From Edolisoma coerulescens (taxonomy: Eukaryota; Chordata; Aves; Passeriformes; Campephagidae): a stretch of DNA of 64,000 bases. A program made the translations under genes and the position numbers. Shown one piece after another: positions 37,641 to 49,112 of this stretch; the first letter of the stretch is position 1, and each line of letters opens with the position of its first letter. The notes beneath the pieces are model-generated. The model had not been told where the DNA came from. It did not search any database and worked only from the letters and a program-made list of their open reading frames with translations. Location: contig VWZW01002598.1 in the NCBI GenBank assembly GCA_013397115.1, forward strand, positions 62,001-126,000. The letters run 5' to 3'.

Positions 37641-39785
37641 GTGTGGTGGCAGTTTTAGCTAGCATACTTGAGTAATATTTGTTAAATCATCTCAACCTGT
37701 ATCCCTGATCTTTAATTAGGAATGGACACATGCTATGTGATCTATAGTATGACTGGTCCAAGAATCTTTTTATAATGATATTTCTTGAGCAATTAAAACT
37801 GTCTTTTGAGACTTATAGCCGCAAAAACAATTAGTGAAAAGTCTTAGGGATAGCAGCCTTTTCCACACACATTTTTCATGTTAAGCTATTCATTAAAACA
37901 GCTGGGGCAAGCAGGGGAAAGTATAAGCACAGGCATGGGCAATTTAGCATATTGTTTTACTCAGTGTAAACACATGAGGGTTTTTTTGAGGCATTTACTC
38001 AGATGTAATTATTCTAATCTTGTATTGAGAAAGCATGTGTAGGAAGTGTTTTTTCAATCAAATGATCAAGAAAGATAATCCAAAGTGCTATACATCCCAT
38101 GTTGCAATTAATTCTCTTAATCTTTAGCTTTATTCATGTTAAAAGCACTTTGTAATTCTGTGAACTATACCTCATCCTGCTGTAGGTATTATTTTGTATA
38201 TCACTGCTGGAACATAATAAAGCAATGGTTCAGTTCTGTGTAATACTGAAAATGATATTAACACAGTTAATGGTTTCTTTTCATTTAAATAAACTCTATT
38301 GACTGAGATGCTGATTTTCTATAGGCAGTGCACCTACAAAGTCTGTTGTGATTACTAAGTCATGAAATAAAGAATGATACAACATGACAGACCAGCATTT
38401 GGAACAATCTTTTAAAAACATATGCAATAAAAGTCAAAACATGCCTAGAGCAAAATTTTGCCACAATGCTTATTAATTAGAAAAGCAAGGTCTTCTATGT
38501 GATTTGGGTATATATGCCATGTGTCTTTCAATATGTCACAGCAGACAGAACATTTTATAACCAATGTACATGCCCCTGTGTACACTACTACAGAATGATA
38601 AATGTGTTTAATCAAACTGATCAACTTTTATGACACTATTAAGATTATAAGATGTGCATGTAAATGGATACATATGCAGATATGTTCCTTTGAGGATGTC
38701 AATTTATGTTTTCAGATGTTGCATATATAGCTGAATGTTAAACTCCTTTTCAAACATTAAATTTCATTTGGAACAAGTACACTACTCTGTTTTAAATTGT
38801 TGACCTTAGATAGCTGATCATTAAAGTGTCAGCCATTTGTCTGAAAATACTAAAATGGATTCTGGATGGCTTCCAGAATCTCAAAGAATTATGTGACAAT
38901 GTAAAATGGATTATGTATTTTTTTCAATGATGAGTCCAGCCTGTCAATTTCATTATTTCTCTTCTTGCTGTGTACCCAGGACTTACATCATGCTTTGGAA
39001 ACGTAAAGGTCAGCTTTAGGTGGTGCCAATTACACAGAAAACTCACAGTGCTGTATCAGCCCATTTGTTCTGTTATTTCTGCTGGCAATGTTGAAAATGA
39101 GTAACACTTAGTGCTCTGTCCAGTATTGAGTTTCTGATTCACTCTGACAGGATACCATTAGCAGTTATTCAGGCTTTGGCTGGATACTAAATTTTGTTAT
39201 ATTATCTTTTAAGGTAATACTGAATAGTACTGAACAATTTTGTTGGAGTATTACATGCAACTCAATTTCCTTTGATGTGAATGGAAGTCAACAATGTGCA
39301 AGAAGCCTCGACAAGACATAAAGCTCTTGTTCTGCTTTATTCTGTAAGAATACTTAAACAGAAAAAATCCATTAAAAATAATAACAGCTGCCTGTGTTAT
39401 TAACTAACACAACTAACTATATAGTTAACAGAATCTGCACTAACAGAGATATCTATATATCCTTTTGTTGACTGGGGGATGGGAGGTGAGGGTTCAAGCT
39501 CTCTTAAACCTTATATCCACTTGAAAATGTTTGACAATCGGAAAAAAATTTTGGTCATGTAATCAAAGAAGCAAAAATATCCTACCAGATACGGTGCTGT
39601 TGTCTCATATGCATTGCAAGTTACAATATCCTAAATATTGTATTACATCATAAAGCAACTATTTCACAAAGTAAAATTACAAAGCAGGAACCTTAACCTC
39701 TACACTGTCAGAAGGCTTTGCAGTTACAGAAGAGAAAGGGTAGGAGACTCGAAGGAGAAAAAAATAAGAATGGTCTATTTAACTC
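37641..39785. other. Unique AT-rich non-coding stretch
   Basis: Nothing recognised beyond AT-rich sequence. The 5 bases just before 39786 (AACTC) are the left target-site duplication of the following LTR. Confidence 0.55.
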
Positions 39786-39984
39786 TGTATTGGTTTAAGG
39801 CAGCCTGGTTTTTGGCAGGGGCGGGAGAAAAGCTGCTGAAAACTTCTCTGTCTGGCACAGAGCCAATCGCTGAAGACTCTGATGATGGGCAGGTTACTAG
39901 CCCAATTAGACAAGTTGGTAACACCTCTGTGATGACATGTTTAAGAAAGGAAAAACCGCGGGAAGTTCTCTTTCTTCTCCCAGG

Positions 39985-40205
39985 GGGTGGTGAGGTGGCT
40001 GCTGGTGCCCATCCTGGCGGGGGCTGCCAGGGCCCATCCTGCCGGGGGCCGGCAGGGGCTATGTGACCGGGGCCTTCCAGAGGCCGGAGCCCTCTTGAGG
40101 CCAGGACCGCGTGGCCGGGGCCATCCTGAGGCCGGGGCCTCCCGTGCGGTGCCGGTGAGGACCACGTGGCCGGGGCCAGCCGTGCGGTGCTGGCAGGGAC
40201 CACGT
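39985..40205 (+). repeat. GC- and CpG-rich degenerate tandem core of the LTR
   Basis: Degenerate units of roughly 30-40 bp built around GTGGCCGGGGCC(A/T), CTGAGGCCGGGGCC and GTGCGGTGCTGGCAGGGACC. This is the most GC-rich piece of the whole window and carries many CpG dinucleotides, so it would look like a small CpG island. It causes several spurious proline/alanine/glycine-rich open frames on both strands. Confidence 0.8.
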
Positions 40206-40499
40206 GGCCAGCAGCGAGGGGCATGGCGAGCAATTCCCAGAGTGGAGCCCGGGCGACATCAACCTCTCAACTGCAACTGACAGACACCAGCTTTATCTGA
40301 AGTCAGGAAAAATGAGGATGTGTGAGGAAAACCAACATGGCGGCACCGAGGTCAGTGAAAAAAAGAGAGGGAGGAAGTGCTTCAAGCGCCAAAGCTGAGA
40401 TTCTCCTGCAAGCTGGAAAGAGGGAGGGACTGGGAAAGAAAAGTGTTCTGAAGCCTTGCTTTGTTTCTCATTACCCTTTTTACTTTTAATTCTGATAAT

Positions 40500-40505
40500 A
40501 ATAAA
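40500..40505 (+). promoter_or_regulatory. LTR polyadenylation signal AATAAA
   Basis: A canonical AATAAA inside the solo LTR, about 180 bp before its 3' end and followed by a T-rich stretch. This is the expected position for the R-region signal of a retroviral LTR. Confidence 0.6.
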
Positions 40506-43500
40506 TCTTCTTCTTTTTACTGTTTACGTTTTGAACCTGTTTTTTTTCAATAATCCTTATCTCAACTCATGAAAACGAAGCTTTTCATTTCCCCCTCCTC
40601 TGCTCAGCTATAGCAGAGGAAAATAAGTAGATGGCTTTTTCGTGGGTTCCTGGCACTTAGCCAGCTTCAAACTGCGACAAACTCTTTGCATCCTCCTACG
40701 GTTAGGGTTGTAATAATACAAGCAGATTGTAAATACCTACATACATAAATACAAGTTTTAAAAGGCCCAATATGCCTCCAAGTATTGACATGTTTTTTAA
40801 AGAACTTAAAATTATTATAGTTTAGAAATAAGATGTAGTATCAAAAAAACAATAAGGAAAGTGCTTCAGGCACTGAGGTATACAGTATAAAAAAAGGCTT
40901 TGAAAATTTTGTCAGTTATAATCCCCTAACACCCAAAATAATTTTCTTGACAGCTTGTTGATTTCTGGGGAAAAAAAAAAAAAAGCTGAGATTATCTGAA
41001 ATTGCTTTTACTTACCAGTCATACAAAAACATCCCAATTTTATAGAAATTAGAATAAATTAGATAGCTTTATGGAGTACTCCTGATTTCCAGATCTTGTA
41101 AAAGACAATTTTTGAGGAGTACCTGTCCATATAAACAACAACAAATAATATCATGCCTACCTGCAGTCTGAATGCATTACCTCAAAACAATTGCTTTCTT
41201 TTAAAGAAAGGGAACAAACCTTCCTTCTTCAGAAATGGGTTTAACAAAAGAACTGGTACGTCCCACAAATCTTTTTAGTCTCATGAAAAGAAATGTATGA
41301 TTTCTTTTCATTACACACTACTTTTGCAACCCATTAAATTGGGGCATGTGTGCTAATGTATTTGCATGCAAAAATGTTTCCATCTTCCCAGATATAGAGA
41401 GACTGTTGATCACCTGTTGACACCAATAGTTAGACTCCAGTAATGCACTATTAGGTTATTAGCTATTAAAGTTTGCAATACTACTCCACTGCTACCTCAC
41501 TATTTTTCAGCTCTTTTAATTCTAGTAAATCTGAAAAGGCAGGTTTACAGCTACTACTCTTTAATCTCCAACATTTTGTCCCAATAGCTAAACACCAAAT
41601 AACTTTGACATCCAAATAAAAGTAATTTTCAAGCAGAGTTAACGACAGTCAAGTGTATCTGAAGCTTCATAAAAAATACACTTTCATCAGGATGTTGATT
41701 TCACTACAGGTTAACAGGACTAATTTGTGAAAAACAGTTGGCAAAGTCTGTAAACAAGAGTTAACTTTAAAGACTTGTGATTAGGGGGGATGTGTAAACA
41801 AGGTGCAAAAAAGCCAGCTAGAGGCCCAAAAGCTTGCAGTCCTACTGACGAAATTAAAGCAATTTTGAAAGAAGTGCTTATTTGTGTTGACACTTGGCAA
41901 AAAAAATTCTTGGTAAGTAATGTGCAGAGAAAAAGCACCATATTTCATTAGCATTGTGTGTGTGTATGCACCTGTACTGCCCCACACGTGGAGTGCTTGT
42001 CAGTGTATCAGGTTTCTTTCCATGAATTACAGCTCAGCTTGTGCTAATAACTCAGAAGGAAGTATGCAACCACCACACGAGCTTTTATGTTTTAAGTAAG
42101 GACTGCATTACACAAAGCCACAGCAAAACATTAATTCACTGACACCAGTTTCTCCACATTCCCCCAGTCAAGTACAGACCCATTCTGAACCTGCTGTATA
42201 TTATTATGAAATTGTCAAGGTAAGATGTGGCTTACACAAAGGTGATAGAAAAATGATGTTATGTAAAACTGTGCCAGATCATCATTGATTTTCATCAGTT
42301 TTGCATTGCTGGAAGCAAGGTAGTGAGACAGTATCCAATCAGTAGGGGAAGAAATCTGTCATTCTTTAAGACAATAGTTTCTAGGGTATTTGGGGAAGCA
42401 AATGGAGTCAAAATAAAACTAGGAGGGCAACGAGGTGGAGGGCAAGAAAAAACTCCAACAATGTCTTTAGCTAAAATGTGCATTAAAATCCTGGCTTAGA
42501 AAACCTGATGTAAGAGACAGTACTGCTGACTCTGGTTCTGCGAAGACGAAGCCAAGTAGCACATCAAGAAAACCCTGTTAGAAGTGAACCGGGATTCCTG
42601 GATGAGACACCACTGGTAAAGCAAAAACCTAAGGCCCTCACACAGGTCACATCATCTAGATACGCTAGTGTCCAGGATCCAGCAATACCTAGAAGAAGGC
42701 CTTTTACCTCTTTTTGCCAAAGGCAAGCTTGCCTAGGTTTATAATTCAGCAGAATAAATTTTTTCCTGAATCCTCATGGAAGCATAATAAAACTGTGCTT
42801 CTCTCAAACCAACTTCTTTGGCTAGGGAAAAAGCAATGAAAATGTTTTCCTTAATTGAGAAAAATATATTTTATTACATGGCATGAAGATTTCTGCCTCA
42901 AGACTATTTTAAGAAGTGGTTTAATTTCTAGCTTGCTATAAAATCAAGATAATTTTTGCATATGAAAATACGAAATTACTATAAGCACCAGTGACATCTG
43001 TACCTCCCTCATCCCATCCCCCCACCCTGGAGAACATATTTCCTCAACAGTTCTGTAATCAAGTGCACACATGTGGTACTGGTCTTTCTTATATTTAAAT
43101 ATTTTCCTTCATAACTATATATTTGCTACTTCAAAGACTTCTAAGTTGCAAAATAGGAGGGGGAAGGGGGGTGTAAGACCTTTCTTGGAGGACCTCCAAG
43201 GCAGTCTACACCAGAGAAAGATTATTTTAGTTACACTGATAAGATTGGAAATAGACATGGATTTCTCCAAAAATATTGATTTGACATGTTAAGCGTTGTC
43301 CAGAAAACAGGTATGAGAGTCTTCATACATTTCATCATTTTTCTGATCTTTTAATCCGTATTCATGCCAACAGTCCCATTACAGAAAATGGGATCAGAGT
43401 GCTTAGGTGGGTAGAAAAAAATATTAAAAAATGATTTACTTGCTTGTATGAGGATTATTCACTCAAGAAATGAGTTCCATGATTATAATCATAGCTAGTA

Positions 43501-46500
43501 ACATTCCTCATGTGCTTGAGAATTTCTGTGATCCAGCCTTGGACAACTGGATGAGCTAGGGATTTTCATAATCTTGTCATAAAAATCTATGCATAAAAGA
43601 TTAGGAGATGGTTTAGCTTTGATCAGCAAGGAGCTGTAGCCACTACCCCCTCCCAGCATCAGTCTAAGAAATAAAATCATAATACAGTAAGACAGCTTTA
43701 CCTCTTTCTCTTGTCAGATTGGCATTAAGATGACTATCTTCATAATGCTGTGGAATAACTGTGGAATTAAAGATCAACTTTCTCTTTTCCTCTACAGTAT
43801 CCTACCTTTCCAGTTCATCAGAAGGATGGCACTTGTAGTTACAACTTTACCTTTTAAATGTGGTATCAGCAGTAAGAAAAACAATTTGATGTTACTAAAT
43901 ATTAAGTATATTCCCAGAAGTTAATTGTCTTTGTTTAGCAAAAGTTTCTAGAAAAATGTTAGACCAAATATTTTTGTCTCCCCCAATCCCCAAAAAAGTA
44001 TATATAGCTAGAGACATATTGCTAGCATAAAATTAGGAGATCTCTTTGTCTAAGCTCCTTTTTTATGCTTATATGTAACTTTTTCCTTGTAACTTAACAA
44101 TGTCAAGTACTCATAGCTACTGATAGACACAGTGGCTGTTTTCTTCTCTTCATGAGAAGTTTTGCATTAGTTTTGCATTTTGACATTATAAACTAGTGCC
44201 CAAAAGCTTCTTCCTTAAGTCACTATCAAACTAAGTGCTAAATGGATCAATAAATATATAATAAATATTAAATCTTGGGCACTTATCTTCAAAATTATTT
44301 GCAAAATGTTGAAATCTTAATAATTTCCTTTTCTCAGATGAAGAAGAGTTATAAAAAAACCTGAATCCTGGACAGCACAAAACCTGGTATAATTATGCTA
44401 CAGAAGAAGGACATGATAAAACCTCTCTATATTCTGGCCTGTGATGTTTACCCTCTCCTTAAACTTCCTCCACATTGGTTCCTGCTTTACAATGTCCCTA
44501 CTTTTCTTCCATGTCATTCTTAATTACCTGCTTAGCCACCAGTAATTTTCCAGGGTCATCAGAACTGTCAATCACTCTGAAAACTACAAAGGATATTAGA
44601 CAGTAAGAATAACTTTTGAAATAATCCCATCTTGAATGTCATTCTAGGATATGCAAAGAACTGGCTGACACAAACTCGGGGCTGCTGGCAGTGCTCTGAG
44701 AGCACACAAAACATGCATGACCTGTCAAATGACTGGGCAAGGGCAAAGACAGTGCTTATACTAAATCATGAAATAAAATATTTCTACTGATTCAAATACT
44801 GATCAGAAGGTAAAAAGGGGTCTAAAAATCCACAGATGATTATTGATTGATCAAAATGCATCAATCTAATTTACTAGGTGTAGTTCTTAAAGCTTGGGGT
44901 TTTTTTTTCTGTTGAGTTCCTTCAATTGTTCTAGTCACTTGTTTTTAAAAGTAAGGAAGTGCAAATACTAAATTTATGTAATAGATTAAAATGCATTAGG
45001 AATATGACTGAGAACTAGAGGTCTCTCACATCCTGCATAAACAGTTCAAATTCCCAGCCATCGTACTAGATCAGGGTAAATCTGTCACTCCTGCTAATAG
45101 TAATACTATGTTACACAATGTAGAAAAGATTTAAGTCAAAGACTGAGCACACCACACTACCTTGATGCAAAGGCAGTGGTAAAACAGGATATGAAAGCAG
45201 GGAGGAAGTCGTTGCTGGTGAGAAGAATGTCTAAGAAACACTACAGATCTTGAAAAAAAATAATCTAGGTTTTGATATGGTAGAGCATCAACTGCTCAAG
45301 CATAAAGTACAGAGAACCACCAAAATTTGCTCTTTAAAATGCCATGAACATCAATACAGGAGGGGTGTGTGGGCAGGGAAGTTAAAAAAAAAAGTAAAAC
45401 TTTGTTGGGCTTGTAAGCTTTAGTGACTTTTGATGACATCTCAGATCTGGATTCCCTAGAGTCAAGATAGCTCTTGGTATGCATATAGATTATAATGTAA
45501 ATCGTAGATCTAGTATTTTAGTTTGGTCTGTATGTCTCCATAACCTACAAAGCCCAACAGGTATGTCTCTATTTGAAACTCAGTTATTTTCATAGTTTAT
45601 TATGAAGGTCCCAAAGAACAAAAGCAGTGTGCACTAGATTTTCTGTGCACTAGCCTGAAGGAAGTTAAAAAAAATAAAATAAGGCCTGAAGAGATGAGAC
45701 AGCCCTGAAGGGCCCCTTAAGCTGATCTCATAACAGAAAATAAAATTATCATAAACTTCTACTCTCTAGCACAAAAAAAATTGCATGCAAGACAAGAGAC
45801 TGCTAAACACTAAAGTATTATGTATGTACAGATGTATTTTTTTTCCCAATGAAAGACTATTTTTGTAGTTTATAAATCTGCTTCTTACTTTGGAAGCTCT
45901 CAGAGATAATTTGTAAACAAGCTAAAGCTGGGCCTAATAAATGCTGATGCTGTATTTCAATCACCTGCTCCACACAAATAACACCTCACCTGATATCTCA
46001 GAAGTCAGCACAACACCGATTTTGTAAGTATTTTATGGGATTGTTTTTAAATATAAGTAAAACTTAAGTTCTGCTATGATAGTCACCATTCTCAGCAGAT
46101 CTCATTTTGCTTAAAGCTGGGCAAGCTGGAAGTTCAGCAGTGCTAGATTGAGGAGTGGCCTTGCTCCATATGAGGCCAGCAGAGACACCGGGGGAGGAGG
46201 GCAAACTTTGAAAGCGGGATGTTGGGTTTCTCATCCTTGGTAACCCGTTCGCTTTATACCTTACCAGGGACTTGTGCATCCAGCCCAGCCACAGCCTGAT
46301 CTGCACTGGGAATGCACAGCTGCTCCTGTCTGAGGACGTGCTGCACGTCTTTCCACCAGAAATGGGATGAGAAAGAAAAAACAGATCAATAACATTAGCC
46401 ATAGGTTAATGGTGCAAAAATTTTAGTGCTTAGACACCATTTTGAGTATTTTCTATTCCTGTAAGAGATGCAACTCCTATGTGTTGTCTTGTTTGACAGT

Positions 46501-48613
46501 TATGGGGATTTATTAATCACAAGCCAAATAACCCATTTCATTTTCCTTTCTTTGGTTACCAAATCCACAGCCAGACAAGAGACAGCAGTTTCTCTGGCCA
46601 GGCTTACTGGGGATCAATCTCTGCTGTTATTGTAGCCTCCTTGGTTGTAATACTCAGCAGGGAGCATGTGTTCCTACATGCTTTCTGAAATATTAATACA
46701 CAAAATTGTACTGAGGTTTCTGATAGCAGCAGATTGGTTTCTCTGAGGTTTTCTGATTAGAGGTGTATTGGTGATTCCGAGAAGCCAGTGGCGCCGAAAT
46801 GGGTTAAACCTAATAAGGTTTTGAAAGCTGATAGCATAATTTAAGAGGGCTCAGAGTCACAAAGCTGCAGACCTGGCTGACCCCAGCAAATTACAGTGTT
46901 TGTTAATGTTCTGTTACCGACATCTTCTAGTCAACCAAAAGCTGATATATTAAGTGAAAAATTGACTTGTGGTTCACAAAGATAGGCTACCCTTTCTTCC
47001 TCTTTTGTGCCAGTTGGTCGACTAAGATGTAAAGGGAGGGGCATCATGGCTTCTGTTTTTACCAGGGCTCTTGAGAATGCAGTCTTCAAAAACATTAACT
47101 CCAGCTTCCAAATAAAGAAACGTAATTGCCTTAAAATCTTTATCATCATAATCTTATATGAAATGTGCCCCTTGGGAAATCTAAAAACAATTTAAGGAAT
47201 GGAAGACATGGGAAAAAATCCTTTTACTTTGAGCATGATGATTATAATCATATAAGCTTTAGAATCAGTGCAACTGGAATATAGAGTGATTAAAAAAAAG
47301 CACTAAAATTTATATTGTGTTTTCAGAATCAGTGTTAATTAAATGAAGTGTTGGCCAACTCAGTGTTTTAAACTGAATCTTCTTACTAAATGTTTAATGA
47401 CAATAAGTTGGCTTAGGAATATTTATTGCAGTCTTTCGAGGAGGGTTTTATTGAAATTCTGTTTCCAACCAGGACAAGCTGACAGCTTTAAGAACCCAGT
47501 AAGTGAACAGGGAAAAGGGATTTTCATCGTTACTGAGTCTAAATTAATGCAAACAATGTACAGAGGTAACAGTCTCATGACTCCTCTTATAATCTTGTTA
47601 TGTTCTGAAGGAGGTGTCTGAATTCCCATGCCTCCCTTATTCATTAATGAAAATACTCTCCCAGGCATAGACCAACACGAACAGCAGTCAGCAGATGAAA
47701 AGACCCTGCAAAATAGGAATAAAGGTGCAAGATGTCAATGGTGCAGACCTCTGGTTGTGTGTTAGCTGACATTCTTGAGACAGAAACTATAAGGCCTCTA
47801 CTCAGACTATTGCATCAGCTGCACCATTTATTCACTAAGACTGTTTGCTGGAGTTCAATTTATAACTTTTATTACAAAACAATAGTCTGAGTTCAGGCAA
47901 GGCCAAACACTCCATTTGGGTAGCTTTTTCAGGCCCAGAACCTTGCAGTCGTGACAGAACTGTCTGAGGAAGCTAATCTCTCACAGCAGAGGCAATATTA
48001 TCAGGGAGAAAAGTAGGTGCTGGTTAAAGCCACTTGCATTCTCCAGGTGTGCTGCCTCTGCTCTCACTGCCTCCCTTCTGTTACATGGACTGATTGGGCT
48101 GTCCCAATGTTAGAGACAAACTAGAGTTCACAGGGAAGCAGGGGATGTTCAAAACCGTCTTGGGAAATGTGGGGAGCCAGGGGCCAGCTGGCAGTGCCTG
48201 GGCCTCTAATGAGTTTAAAATGTGCACTGTTGCTGTGTGACATGATAATCTCGCAATATGTATTCCCTCAATATGTTGCTCCAGAGATAATTGATTCAGA
48301 CGTAAAACTCTCTTCATTAAATAACTTTCTGACATGTCCCTTTCAGGAAATGAGAATTTAAGTACAATAAGCAACATGACTCACCTGTGATGGTCACAGA
48401 CAGAATGTGCATGTAAACTGGGATTAAAATCTGGGAGTTTCTGACTCAGTGCTGCCTGTGCACAGAGCTCACCTGCTTTAAGAAAAAGGAAAATGCTCTG
48501 TTTGGTCTGCAATCTACAGAAATAGCATACTTGGTGAGATTTTTATACCCGTTTGCTTTAAAGTTTGAGCACTCACCTGAATTCACTGCATTCATCTTCC
48601 ATGCCAGTGACTG

Positions 48614-48651
48614 CACTGTCACTGCTGTGACCACAGTGTCACTGCTGTCAC
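48614..48651. repeat. Imperfect 18-bp direct duplication
   Basis: CACTGTCACTGCTGTGAC (48614-48631) and CAGTGTCACTGCTGTCAC (48634-48651) differ at two positions and are separated by 2 bp. The whole patch is also weakly palindromic (GTGAC/GTCAC). Confidence 0.8.
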
Positions 48652-49025
48652 TGTGCCTGAAGGCCCAGTTCTTTCAATGATCAAAATATTTTTTCTCTGA
48701 GAATGCATCTGGGGATATCATAAAGGTGCCACACTTTGCCTCAGCAGGAAAACTTACAGCTCAGCTCTTAATGGCCTCTCACTCCAAGGTAAATTTTAGG
48801 GGAAGGCACCTTGGCCCACAAGTATCTACAAACAATCTCATAGACTTCAAAGAGAGACCCAGGAAGTAAGTTATCTTTCATGTTGATACTTCTTGGTATG
48901 AAAGCGAAAAAAGAAAGAAAAGTTTAAAATAATCCATAATTTATCTCATCGGTATGAGGGAAGGATCTGTCTCTGTGTTATATGTGTTTAGAGAACCCTC
49001 TAATTCAGAAAAAATAAGAGCATTC

Positions 49026-49112
49026 AAAAAAATCCCAAACAAAAAAAACCCAAAACAAAAAACACCCCACTCCACCAAATAAGCTAAAAAACCCAACCAA
49101 CAAACCAAGCAA
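49026..49112. repeat. A/C-rich low-complexity tract
   Basis: Nearly pure A and C on the + strand (runs of AAAAAACCC and CCAACCAACAAACC type), the same style as at 5221-5315. Confidence 0.85.

Larger units (their letters stand above)
39786..40679 (+). mobile_element. Solo LTR of an ERVL-like endogenous retrovirus
   Basis: An 894-bp element begins TGTATTGGTTTAAGG and ends CAAACTGCGACA, so it has TG...CA ends. It is flanked on both sides by the identical 5 bp AACTC (39781-39785 and 40680-40684). A 5-bp duplication suits class III (ERVL) integration. No internal retroviral genes are present, so this is a solo LTR left by LTR-LTR recombination. Visible parts: a TATA-like GTTTAAGAA at about 39939-39947, a GC/CpG-rich tandem core (39985-40205), an AATAAA signal at 40500-40505, and a U5-like TCCTTATCTCAACTCATGAA block at 40554-40573. 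The same block, diverged, occurs in the LTR at 55953. The intact duplication suggests a fairly young insertion. Confidence 0.88.

Noticed and set aside
39775..40280. Long proline/alanine/glycine-rich open frames on both strands (up to about 150 codons)
   Set aside because: They lie inside the GC-rich core of the solo LTR. GC-rich DNA is stop-poor, so frames open on both strands, and none matches a retroviral or host protein.
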